Shown piece by piece: positions 50,813 to 59,200 of a stretch of DNA of 64,000 nt. The DNA lies in contig NZ_JAPVBG010000001.1 in assembly GCF_026967805.1 (NCBI RefSeq), positions 124,001 to 188,000 on the forward strand, given 5' to 3'. Numbering within the stretch: the first letter of the stretch is position 1; the number at the start of each line of letters is the position of its first letter. The position numbers and the translations under genes were made by a program. The notes beneath the pieces were generated by a model, which was not told the DNA's origin, ran no database searches, and saw nothing but the letters and a program-made list of their open reading frames with translations. The DNA comes from Blastococcus sp. VKM Ac-2987 (GTDB lineage: Bacteria; Actinomycetota; Actinomycetes; Mycobacteriales; Geodermatophilaceae).

Positions 50813-51079
50813 GTGGCGCTCGACGACGAGGACATGACCAGCACGGAGGGCCCGGCCGACGGTGGTGCGTCCGGCACCGCGGGAACGCACGACGGAGGCG
50901 CTGACGGTGGCGCTGACGGTGGCGCCGACGGTGGCGCCGACGGCGGCGCCGAGGGCCCGGCCGACAGCAGCGCGGGCCCGGCCGACCACGGCGCTTCCGG
51001 CGCTCCGGGCGGCCACGACGGCGGTGCCGACGGTGGTGCCGACGGTGGCGCCGACGGCGGTGCGGACGGTTCGGCCTGA
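50813..51079 (+). CDS. Gly/Asp/Ala repeat small protein, possible precursor peptide
   Basis: An 88-residue protein made almost wholly of Ala, Asp and Gly. Two similar halves exist: each has PAD, then ASG and HDGG, followed by four to five DGGA units (one block ends AEG, the other ends at the C-terminus, DGSA). The first residues (ALDDEDMTSTEG) are the only non-repetitive part and look leader-like. The GTG at 50813 has GGAGGA four bases upstream. It is directly followed by a JmjC oxygenase and a ferredoxin-like gene. It has no signal peptide, helix or cysteine. It may be a substrate of the oxygenase; that is inference. Confidence 0.6.
   Translation: MALDDEDMTSTEGPADGGASGTAGTHDGGADGGADGGADGGADGGAEGPADSSAGPADHGASGAPGGHDGGADGGADGGADGGADGSA
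50891..51069 (+). repeat. Two arrays of a 12-base tandem repeat
   Basis: Units close to GGCGCCGACGGT repeat without gap at about 50891-50956 and again at about 51018-51069, coding for DGGA units. Third-position changes are frequent (GGT, GGC, GCT, GCC), so the amino acids are kept although the DNA varies. This suggests the protein repeat is selected and not only slippage. Confidence 0.7.
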
Positions 51080-51147
51080 GCGAGAGCCAGACCCCGCAGG
51101 GCCGGGCGGAGCAGCAGCTCCGCCCGGCCCTGCGGCGGTGCACGGAC

Positions 51148-52401
51148 ATGGCGCCCGAGCTCTTCGCCGAGCAGTACTGGGCGCGCCGCCCGCTGCTCAC
51201 GCGGGCTGCGGACACCGGTAACTCCTTCACCGACCTGCTCGACCTGCCCGCGGTCGACGAGCTGCTCTCCCGGCGCGGCCTGCGCACGCCGTTCCTGCGG
51301 ATCGCGAAGGACGGCGCCGTCGTCGACGCGAAGCGGTTCACCGCATCCGGCGGGGCCGGAGCGGAGATCGCCGACCAGGTCTCCTCCGACGCGGTGCTGC
51401 GGCTGTTCGCCGACGGGAGCACCGTCGTCCTGCAGGGCCTGCACCGGCTGTGGCCGCCGCTGATCGAGTTCGCCGACCAGCTCGCCGCCGACCTCGGCCA
51501 CCCCACGCAGGTGAACGCGTACGTCACCCCGCCGTCCTCGCAGGGCTTCAGCCCGCACTACGACGTCCACGACGTCTTCGTGCTGCAGGTGGCCGGGGAG
51601 AAGCACTGGACCATCCACGAGCCGGTCCTCCCCGACCCGCTGCGCACCCAGGTCTGGACCGAGCGCGCCGACGAGGTCGCCGCCGCGGCCGCGCGCGAGC
51701 CGGTCATCGACGCCGTGCTGCGCCCCGGTGACGCCCTCTACCTGCCGCGCGGCTACCTGCACTCGGCGAAAGCCCTCGGGGCGATCAGCGCGCACCTGAC
51801 CGTCGGCATCCACTCCGTGACCCGCTGGGCAGCCGCCGAGTCGGTGCTGGACCTGGTGCGCACCCTGGCGGCCGAGGACCGCGCGCTCCGGGGCTCGCTG
51901 CCCCTGGGCGTCGACCTGGCCGACCCCGACGTCCTCGCCGACGACGTCGCCGCCGTCGTCGAGGGGCTGCGCGGGTGGCTGGGCCGGGTCGACCCCGCGG
52001 AGGTGGCCGACCGCCTGCGGGCGCGCACCTGGGCCCAGGTGCGCGCGGAACCGGTGGCCCCTCTCGCCCAGGCCTCGGCCGCCGCCGCGGTCACGGCGGA
52101 GACGGCGCTGCGGCTGCGGCGCCGGCTGCGCTGCACGCTGCGCGACGGCGACGACGGCCGGGTCACCCTGCTCGCCGGGCGCCGCACGCACTCCTTCCCC
52201 GCCGAGGTGCGCCCCGCGCTGGCCGAGCTGCTGGCCGTCGGCGAGCTGAAGGCCGGCGACCTGCCCGGCCTGGACCCGGCGGAGCGGCTCACGCTGGCCC
52301 GCCGGCTGGTGACCGAGTCGATCGCCACCGTGCCCGGCGCCACCCTGCCGTCGACCGGGCACGCGGCCGCACGCGAGGACGCGTCCGGGCCCGGTCGGTG
52401 A
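51148..52401 (+). CDS. JmjC/cupin Fe(II) 2-oxoglutarate oxygenase
   Basis: A JmjC-type oxygenase, 417 residues from the ATG at 51148, similar in layout to ribosomal-oxygenase (YcfD/NO66) proteins. The iron-binding triad is His137 and Asp139 (SPHYDVHDVF) and His205 (PRGYLHSAK); these enzymes hydroxylate Arg, His or other residues of proteins. A C-terminal winged-helix-like part ends the protein. No ribosome site precedes the ATG. The frame stays open upstream with family-like residues (ALRRCTD), and a CTG at 51076 overlaps the stop of the repeat-peptide gene, so the true start may lie earlier. Confidence 0.85.
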   Translation: MAPELFAEQYWARRPLLTRAADTGNSFTDLLDLPAVDELLSRRGLRTPFLRIAKDGAVVDAKRFTASGGAGAEIADQVSSDAVLRLFADGSTVVLQGLHRLWPPLIEFADQLAADLGHPTQVNAYVTPPSSQGFSPHYDVHDVFVLQVAGEKHWTIHEPVLPDPLRTQVWTERADEVAAAAAREPVIDAVLRPGDALYLPRGYLHSAKALGAISAHLTVGIHSVTRWAAAESVLDLVRTLAAEDRALRGSLPLGVDLADPDVLADDVAAVVEGLRGWLGRVDPAEVADRLRARTWAQVRAEPVAPLAQASAAAAVTAETALRLRRRLRCTLRDGDDGRVTLLAGRRTHSFPAEVRPALAELLAVGELKAGDLPGLDPAERLTLARRLVTESIATVPGATLPSTGHAAAREDASGPGR

Positions 52402-52405
52402 CACG

Positions 52406-53398
52406 GTGGCGCGCGTGACCGGAGCCGGCTCCGCGACCGGCGACGACGTCCGCCGCACCGACGCCCCCGCCCGCCCGCCCGGCCGGCTCGACGGGAACCG
52501 CTGCTCGGTGCAGGCGCTGGAGCGCGGCGACTCCGGCATCGCCACGGCGTCGCCGGTCTCCCGCTGGCTGCTGATCGAGCAGCCCGGTCCGTGGGGACGC
52601 CAGGCGCTGCTCCAGTCCCGGTTCGACGCGCGGGTGGCCCCGCTGCTGGCCGAGCGTGCGGACCGGGAGGGCGTGCGGGTGCTGCTGGTCCGCCGCCCCG
52701 GCGACCGGCTGTCGGACTCCGGCCGCCGCTGGGCCTACGCCGACAGCCGGCCCGGGCAGGAGGGGCTCTGGTGGTCGGTGCGCTCGGCCGACGCCGACCT
52801 GCTCACCGCGCCGTGGGACGGCTCGGTCGGCGAACCGGCGCAGGGTCGGACGTACCTGGTGTGCACCCACGGCGGGCACGACGCCTGCTGCGCGCTGCGG
52901 GGCCGGCCGCTCGCCCGGGCGCTGCCCTCCCCCGGCCCGGCCGACGTCTGGGAGTGCAGCCACCTGGGCGGCGACCGCTTCGCCGCCAACGTGCTCGTGC
53001 TGCCGCACGGCTTCTACTACGGGCAGGTGCCCGGGGACGGCGCCCTCGTCGTCGCCGCGCACGACCGCGGCCAGGTGGCGCTGCCGTGGCTGCGCGGGCG
53101 GGCCGGGCTCACGGCACCGGTGCAGGCGGCCCAGCACTACGCGCGCGAGGAGCTCGGCCTGCTCGGCGTCGACGACCTGGCGCCCTTGGGGGTCACCCGG
53201 CTGGACACGGCCGATCCGGCGGTGGAGCGGTGGGAGGTGTCCCTCACCACGCCGGCCGGACCGGTCGGGGTGACGGTGGAGAGCCGTCCGTCACCCGAGC
53301 TGGTCCACCTCACCTGCCAGGCGGCGCGCCCGGGCCGGGTGCGCAGCTGGCACCACCTCTCGCTGACGACCCGGCCGGCGCCACCGGCCGAGGGCTGA
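52406..53398 (+). CDS. Sucrase/ferredoxin-like protein
   Basis: A 330-residue Suc_Fer-like protein with a thioredoxin-like ferredoxin domain. The cysteine motif is VCTHGGHDACCALRGRPLA and the partner motif is WECSHLGGDRFAANVLVLPHG; these would bind a 2Fe-2S cluster. A second half (VGVTVESRPSPELVHLTC) ends the protein. It starts four bases after the JmjC stop, probably in one transcript, and may supply electrons for the oxygenase; that link is inference. The GTG at 52406 is used; GTG at 52415 is an alternative. Confidence 0.88.
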   Translation: MARVTGAGSATGDDVRRTDAPARPPGRLDGNRCSVQALERGDSGIATASPVSRWLLIEQPGPWGRQALLQSRFDARVAPLLAERADREGVRVLLVRRPGDRLSDSGRRWAYADSRPGQEGLWWSVRSADADLLTAPWDGSVGEPAQGRTYLVCTHGGHDACCALRGRPLARALPSPGPADVWECSHLGGDRFAANVLVLPHGFYYGQVPGDGALVVAAHDRGQVALPWLRGRAGLTAPVQAAQHYAREELGLLGVDDLAPLGVTRLDTADPAVERWEVSLTTPAGPVGVTVESRPSPELVHLTCQAARPGRVRSWHHLSLTTRPAPPAEG

Positions 53399-53403
53399 GG
53401 GCC

Positions 53404-53418
53404 GACCGGACGCCGGTC
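53404..53418. terminator. Small hairpin at a convergent junction
   Basis: GACCGG (53404-53409) pairs with CCGGTC (53413-53418) over a three-base loop, between the convergent stops of the ferredoxin-like gene and the phosphatase gene. It overlaps the phosphatase stop by two bases. Six base pairs are short, so the terminator role is a guess. Confidence 0.35.
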
Positions 53419-54607
53419 AGCCGAGGGCGCGCCCCCGGGCGGCGAGTAGCGGGATCGCCAGCTCCGTCGCGGTGAGCGACCCGTGGTAGGCCGCCAGCCG
53501 GCTCGGTCCGGGCTCCAGGCGGGGGCTGACCAGCACCCAGCTGCCGCGGGCCAGCGCCACGACGTCGCCGATGCGGGCGGCGAGCGCGTCGTCCACCGCG
53601 CCGAAGATCCCGCTGGCGACCGCCTCCTCGCGCCCGACGACCCAGGCGCGGTCGCCGAGGACGCCGCGCCAGCGGTCCAGGACATCGGTCTGGGCCCCGG
53701 GCTCGGTGTGCACGTAGCGGGCGCGCGGCTCACCGGCGAGCAGCCGCACCCCGTCGGCGAGATCGGGCTCGTCGTCGAGGTCGAGCCGGGTGTGCGCGGG
53801 GACGTCGAGCATCCCGTGGTCGGCGGTGACCAGCAGGGCGGCGTCGTCGGGCAGGCCGTCGACGAGCTGCTCGACGACGCGGTCGACCAGCGCGAGCTGG
53901 GCCCGCCAGCTGGGTGAGTCGACGCCGCGGACGTGGCCGGTGAGGTCCAGCTCGGCCATGTACCCGTAGACCAGGGCCCGCGGGCCCTGGTCCAGGGCCG
54001 ACCGCATGAGCGCGGTGAGGTCTCCGGGGCCCACCGCCCCGGTGTAGTCGGCGCCGCGGTAGGCGGCCACGGTGAGGCCCGAGCCCGCGTAGGCCCACGG
54101 GCCCACCGCGGTGACCGCGACACCGTCGGCGGCGGCGTGCTCGAAGACGGTGGGCCGTGCCTGCCAGGCGGCCGGATCGGGATCGTCGGCCCACTGGGTG
54201 TGGTTGAGGGTGCGGCCCTCCCCCGGCACCTCGGTGACGAAGCCCAGGACGCCGTGGCTGCCGGGCGGCAGCCCGGTGCCGATCGTGGTGAGGCTGACCG
54301 GGGTGGTGCTGGGGCAGGGCGCCTGGAGGTCCCCCACCGGGCTGGCCAGCGCGGCAAGGGTGGGGGCGAGATCGGCGTGGGCGCGGACCAGGTCGGCGCC
54401 CAGCCCGTCGACGAGGAGGACCGCCACCCGACGGGCCCCGTGCAGCGCCGAGGCGAGGCCGAGCGGATCGGCGGGCAGGTCGCCTCGTGGGACGGGCGCG
54501 CCCAGCGTCGCCGCCACGCCCGGCAGCACGTCGGCCAGGGTGGCCACGCCGTAGGCCGGCCGGTGCAGGTCGGGGGGGAGCCCGCCGCCGTCGACCGCGC
54601 CGGTCAC
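53417..54607 (-). CDS. Alkaline phosphatase-superfamily nucleotide pyrophosphatase/phosphodiesterase
   Basis: A 396-residue member of the alkaline-phosphatase superfamily (NPP type). The first metal motif is VAVLLVDGLGADL; the nucleophile region is CPSTTPVSLTTIGTG with a Thr as likely nucleophile; and the metal ligands TADHGMLD and the final His in AAYHGSLT complete the set. The gene has no signal peptide that I can see, so it may be cytoplasmic. The GTG at 54607 overlaps the methyltransferase stop by four bases, so the two genes are coupled. Substrate unknown. Confidence 0.88.
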   Translation of the reverse strand: MTGAVDGGGLPPDLHRPAYGVATLADVLPGVAATLGAPVPRGDLPADPLGLASALHGARRVAVLLVDGLGADLVRAHADLAPTLAALASPVGDLQAPCPSTTPVSLTTIGTGLPPGSHGVLGFVTEVPGEGRTLNHTQWADDPDPAAWQARPTVFEHAAADGVAVTAVGPWAYAGSGLTVAAYRGADYTGAVGPGDLTALMRSALDQGPRALVYGYMAELDLTGHVRGVDSPSWRAQLALVDRVVEQLVDGLPDDAALLVTADHGMLDVPAHTRLDLDDEPDLADGVRLLAGEPRARYVHTEPGAQTDVLDRWRGVLGDRAWVVGREEAVASGIFGAVDDALAARIGDVVALARGSWVLVSPRLEPGPSRLAAYHGSLTATELAIPLLAARGRALG

Positions 54608-55338
54608 GCGCGGGTGGCCAGCAGGTGGAGGCCGGCGGCCACTTCGCGGTAGGGCGAGGCCTCGGCGAGCGCCAGCTCGAGGGTGCGCACGGCGGCCGGG
54701 TCGGCGCCGGAGGCGGCCTCGAGCAGGTCGGCGACGACGGAGACACCGCGCCAGGTGCCCGCGGTCAGGCCCGCGCCGTCGACGAGCGCGAGGAGATCCC
54801 CGGGGCTGAACCGGCGGCGCACCGGCCGGCCGGGAACGCCCCGGCCGCCGAGCACCGCGAGCGCCTCGGCGGGCTGACCGGCGACCGCCCGGGCCAGCAC
54901 GGCCCCGGCGCGGTTGGCGACGGCGAGGCTCACCCGGCCGCCCGGGCACAGCGCCCCGGCGATCTCCCGCAGGGTCACCGCCGGGTCGTCGACGACCTCC
55001 AGCACGGAGTGGCAGAGCGCGAGGTCGTACCCGCCGTCGTCGTCGGCGAGCACCTCGTGCAGCAGGTCGCCGTCGCCCTGCACGCCGCGGACCCGCTCCC
55101 TCACGCCGGCCGTCTGGGCGCGGCGGTGCAGGGTGGCGAGGGCGTCGGCGCTGGGGTCGACGACGGTGACGCGGTGGCCGAGCCGGGCCAGGGGGACGGC
55201 GAACATGCCGCTGCCGCCGCCGACGTCCAGCACCCGGAGCGCCGTGCCGGCGCTGACCAGCGGGTCGAGCGCGGCCCAGACGGCAGCGGTCCGTACGGGC
55301 AGCTGCTCCGTGGTCGGCGCGGCGGGTTCGGTCGGCAC
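54604..55338 (-). CDS. SAM-dependent methyltransferase
   Basis: A 244-residue class I methyltransferase. The SAM-binding loop is LRVLDVGGGSGMFAVPLARLG, here residues about 34-54; the acidic residue after strand 2 is VVDPSADA; then YDLALCHSVLEVVDDPAVTL and GGRVSLAVAN. The layout is that of Methyltransf_11/SmtA-type enzymes; in mycobacteria and relatives such a gene pairs with the phosphatase-type gene after it. The GTG at 55338 is seven bases after TAGGCT, so it is probably leaderless. The substrate is unknown. Confidence 0.88.
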   Translation of the reverse strand: MPTEPAAPTTEQLPVRTAAVWAALDPLVSAGTALRVLDVGGGSGMFAVPLARLGHRVTVVDPSADALATLHRRAQTAGVRERVRGVQGDGDLLHEVLADDDGGYDLALCHSVLEVVDDPAVTLREIAGALCPGGRVSLAVANRAGAVLARAVAGQPAEALAVLGGRGVPGRPVRRRFSPGDLLALVDGAGLTAGTWRGVSVVADLLEAASGADPAAVRTLELALAEASPYREVAAGLHLLATRA

Positions 55339-55345
55339 CCACCGG

Positions 55346-55351
55346 AGCCTA
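55346..55351 (-). promoter_or_regulatory. -10 box, leaderless start of the methyltransferase
   Basis: TAGGCT on the minus strand, with seven bases to the GTG at 55338. It lies in the 37-base gap to the VOC gene. Confidence 0.45.
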
Positions 55352-55375
55352 GTGGCGCCGGTGCGGCCGCACCGT

Positions 55376-55861
55376 TCAGGCGGGGACGCTGTCGGCGGCC
55401 CGCCGGATGGCGTCGACGTCGATGCGGCGCATCTGCAGCATGGCCTGGGTGGCGCGCTGGGCACGGCCGGGATCGGGGTCGTTGACCAGGGTCAGCAGCT
55501 CGACCGGGACGACCTGCCAGGAGACGCCGAACCGGTCCTTCAACCAGCCGCACATGCTCTCCTCGCCGCCATCGGTGAGCCGGGTCCAGTAGTGGTCGGC
55601 CTCCTCCTGGTCGGCGCACATGATCTGGAAGGACACCGACTCGTTGAACCGGAACTGCGGGCCGCCGTTGAGCGCGGTCCAGGGCTGCCCGTCGAGCGTG
55701 AAGTCCACCGTCATCACGTCCCCCTCCTTCATGGGCGGCGGCATGTCGGGGCCGTAGCGGGTGATGTCGCGGATCGAGCTGTTGGGGAAGATCGACGTGT
55801 AGTGCCGGGCCGCGGCCTCGGCGTCGCCGTCGAACCACAGGCACGGGATCTGCTGGGGCAT
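55376..55861 (-). CDS. VOC family (PhnB-like) protein
   Basis: A 161-residue glyoxalase/VOC-fold protein of the PhnB/3-demethylubiquinone methyltransferase-like type. The marks are PCLWFDGDAEAAARHYTSIFPNSSI, VDFTLDGQPWTALNGGPQFRFNESVSFQI and WLKDRFGVSWQVVP. The middle GG...F-N-S pattern is that of PhnB-like proteins, whose substrates are mostly unknown. The ATG at 55861 has AAGGAGG seven bases upstream. It is transcribed away from the small lipoprotein gene; both share a 166-base control region. Confidence 0.9.
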   Translation of the reverse strand: MPQQIPCLWFDGDAEAAARHYTSIFPNSSIRDITRYGPDMPPPMKEGDVMTVDFTLDGQPWTALNGGPQFRFNESVSFQIMCADQEEADHYWTRLTDGGEESMCGWLKDRFGVSWQVVPVELLTLVNDPDPGRAQRATQAMLQMRRIDVDAIRRAADSVPA

Positions 55862-56027
55862 CGCTGGTCCTCCTTCGTGCGCCGGCCGGACGCCGGCGTC
55901 GGTGGGTGGACCGCCCCGCACCGGTGGACTCATCGGTCGCCGGGCGTACCGCGGGTGATCGTTTACCGGTCCACCCGCCCCGGGCACACCCCTCGACGTC
56001 CGCAGCGCCGACGATCGAGGAGTTCCC

Positions 56028-56213
56028 ATGGCCCGCTCCACCCGTCCCCGCCTGGTCCGCGCGACCGCGGCCGCGTTCGTCATCGCCGCCGCCTCCTTCA
56101 CGACCGCCGCCTGCGGCGAGGACGTCGTGGACGACGGCGTCGAGCAGAACGTCGAGGAGGGTGTGGACGAGCTGGAGCAGGAGGTCGAGGACGCCACCGA
56201 CGGCGAGGGCTGA
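56028..56213 (+). CDS. Small acidic lipoprotein
   Basis: A 61-residue secreted lipoprotein. The Arg-rich start (ARSTRPRLVRA) is followed by a hydrophobic region (FVIAAASFTTAA) with a Cys at residue 29 in TTAACGED, a lipobox-like site. The mature part is about 33 residues, nearly all Glu/Asp/Val (EQNVEEGVDELEQEVEDA), likely one amphipathic helix. GAGGAG lies five bases before the ATG, a good ribosome site, so the gene is real in spite of its size. It has no known function. It converges on dnaE2 with 15 bases between the stop codons. Confidence 0.75.
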   Translation: MARSTRPRLVRATAAAFVIAAASFTTAACGEDVVDDGVEQNVEEGVDELEQEVEDATDGEG

Positions 56214-56228
56214 GCCTGCGGCCCTCCC

Positions 56229-59200
56229 TCAGTGGCCGGAGCTGCCCGGGCTGGAGTGCCAGAGCTTCCGGGGCGGCCCGGCCGCTGCCCGCCGCGCGGC
56301 GACCTTGGTCTCCTCGCCGGCCGGCTTGATGTCGGCGTAGGGCGACATCCGGAAGCCGGTCGGGTGGACCAGGACCGGCCGGACGACGACCGGACGGGCG
56401 CCGTGCGAGGCCGCGGCACCGGCGATCGCCTGCTCCGTGTACTCCCCCGGCGCAGCCATCAGCTCGGCGACCGACTCGAGCCCGCCGGCCTCCCACGCCT
56501 CGTGCAGCGCCGGCAGCTCCCAGGCCCCGGTAGCCCGCAGCGACATCCCCCGCGGGCCGGTGCGCCGCAGCACCCCGCGGATCACCAGCAGCCACGAGTG
56601 GAAGACCGTCGCGGCGTAGGGGCCCTGGGCGTCCTCGAAGAAGGTCGAGTCGGTGCAGCCGGTGCCGTCGTCGAGGGTCACGAACACCACCCGGCGCCCG
56701 GACCGGATCGGTGGCGTCTGGGTGGCCACCTTGACCCCGGTGACCAGCACCTCCGCCCCGCTGCGGCAGCCGAGGAGCTCGCCGGCCGGTACCGCGCCGA
56801 GCGCGGAGAGGAACGGCCGGTAGAAGTCGACGACGTGCCGGCTGGCGTCCAGCCCCAGCACCTCCAGCTCCGCCCGCACCAGCTCGGCGTCGGTGAACTC
56901 GGGCAACCCGCTGCTCTCCGCCCAGGCGGGGGCGGTCGCACCGTCGGACTCCGCCGTCCCGGCCGCCGGCTCCTCCTCCAGCCCCATCAGGTCCAGGCTC
57001 AGCTGCCCGTCGGACGTGGCCCGGGCACCGCTGCGGCTCCACCGGTCCAGCTCGCTGATCTGCAGCAGCAGGTCCCGCCGGGTCACCTGGTGGCGCCGCC
57101 GGGTCGGCCGGCCGGCCTCGCGGTCGCGCACGCCGAAGCCGTAGAGCGAGTCGAACCCGCCGGCCAGCACCAGCCGCTCGACCACCGGCCGGGACACCGA
57201 CGCGCGCGACCAGAAATCCGTCAGTGACCGATAGGGCTGCCCGGCGACGACCCGCGCCACCTCGTCGTCGGAGATGCCCTTCACGTCGGCCAGGGACAGC
57301 CGGATGCCGTAGCGCGAGGGGTCGGGCATCGCCGTCGGCATCCACTCGGGGCGCCGCCAGCCCTGGATCTCACCCTCCACCTCACGGTCAGGGTCGGTCG
57401 CGTCGTCGTCCGTGGCGCCGTCGGTGGCCAGCCGCTCGACGCGGTAGCTGCCGGCCGAGGCGTTGACGTCGAGGCCGAGCACGCGGATGCCGAAGTTGCG
57501 GGCGTCGTCGAGGATCAGCCGCTTCGGGTACATGCCGGGGTCGTGGGTGAGCACCCCGGCGAGGAAGGCCGCCGGGTGGTGGGTCTTCAGCCAGGCCGAC
57601 TGGTAGGTGGGCAGCGCGAACGCCGCGGCGTGCGCCTTGCAGAAGCCGAACGACCCGAAGGCCGCCAGCACCTCCCACACCCGTTCGGCCACCTCGACCG
57701 GGTAGCCGGCCGCCAGCGCACTGGGCACGAACCAGGCCCGCACCTCCGGGTGGGCGTCCTTCTCCCCCAGGGCACGGCGCACCTCGTCGGCCTCGGCCAG
57801 CGTGCAGCCGACCATCCGGGCGACCACCTGCAGCACCTGCTCGTGGAAGACCACCACCCCGGCGGTCTCCGCGAGCGCGAACTCCAGGTCGGGGTGCGGG
57901 TACTGCGCCTCCTGCCAGCCGTTCCGGGCCATGAGGAACGGGGTGACCATGTCGCTCTTCACCGGCCCGGGCCGGAACAGCGAGATGTCGATGATGATGT
58001 CCTCGAAGGTCTGCGGCCCGAACTTGCCGACCAGCTCCCGCTGCCCCGGCGACTCGATCTGGAACATGCCGAGCGTGCGGGTGCTGCGGATCAGCTCGAA
58101 GGTCGTCGGGTCGTCCCGCGGGACAGCGTCGATGTCGACCGCCTGCTCGTCGACCCGCTCGATCTCCTCGAGGGCGTGCGCGATGGCCGACTGCATCCGG
58201 ATGCCGAGCAGGTCGAGCTTGAGCAGCCCCAGCTCCTCCACGTCGTCCTTGTCGAACTGGCTCATCGGGTAGCCCAGGTAGCTGCTCTCCACCGGGGTGC
58301 GGTCCAGCAGCGTGGCGTCGGAGAGCAGCACCCCGCACGGGTGCAGCGCGATGTGCCGGGGCAGCCCGTCGAGCCGGGCGACGAGGTCGAACAGCAGGTC
58401 CAGATCACCGGAGCCACCGGCCCGCTTCGAGCCCAGCCGGCTGGCCTGCAGCTCCGGCAGGTCGCGCAGCGCCGCGTGCACCTGGTTGGCCCGGATGTGC
58501 GGGAACGCCTTGGCGACGGCGTCGACCTCCGCCGGGGGCAGCCCGAGCGCGGCGCCGACGTCACGGATCGCGTGCCGCACCCGGTAGGTGTCCATCATCG
58601 AGATGCAGCTGACCCGGTGGGCGCCGAAGCGGTCGATGACCGCGTCGTAGACCTCCATCCGGCGGGCGGACTCCACGTCGATGTCGATGTCGGGCAGCTG
58701 GTGACGCAGCGGCGAGAGGAACCGCTCCATCAGCAGCCCGTAGCGCAGCGGGTCGACGTCGGAGATGCCCAGCAGGTAGGTGACCAGGCTGCCGGCGCCA
58801 GAGCCACGGGCGGCCGCCCGGACCCTCAAGCTCCTGATGAGGTCGACCACGTCGGCCACGGTGAGGAAGTAGGAGGGGTAGCCGAGGGACTCGATGACCG
58901 CGAGCTCGTCGGCCAGCCGCCGGCGGACCCGGGCCGTGGGGGCCATGCCGCGCCGGCCCAGCCCGGCCTCGCAGCGGGCTCGCAGCACCTGCGTGGGGCC
59001 CATGCCGCGCTCGGCCGGCGTGGTGACGACGTCGAGCTCGGGGTACCGGACGCTGCCGATGCCCAGGTCGGCGGTGGTGTCGACGGCGCACTGCTCGGCC
59101 AGCCGGGCGGTGCGCTCGAGCAGCCGCAGGGCGGCGTCCCGGTCGGGGCCCACCACGTCCTCGGCGACGTCGGCCATCTCCTTGCCCGACTTCAGGTAGC

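Noticed and set aside
50749-52545. Minus-strand frame with many APPS repeats
   Set aside because: It is the antisense reading of the DGGA repeat and the JmjC gene; no ribosome site, and JmjC motifs are clear on the plus strand.
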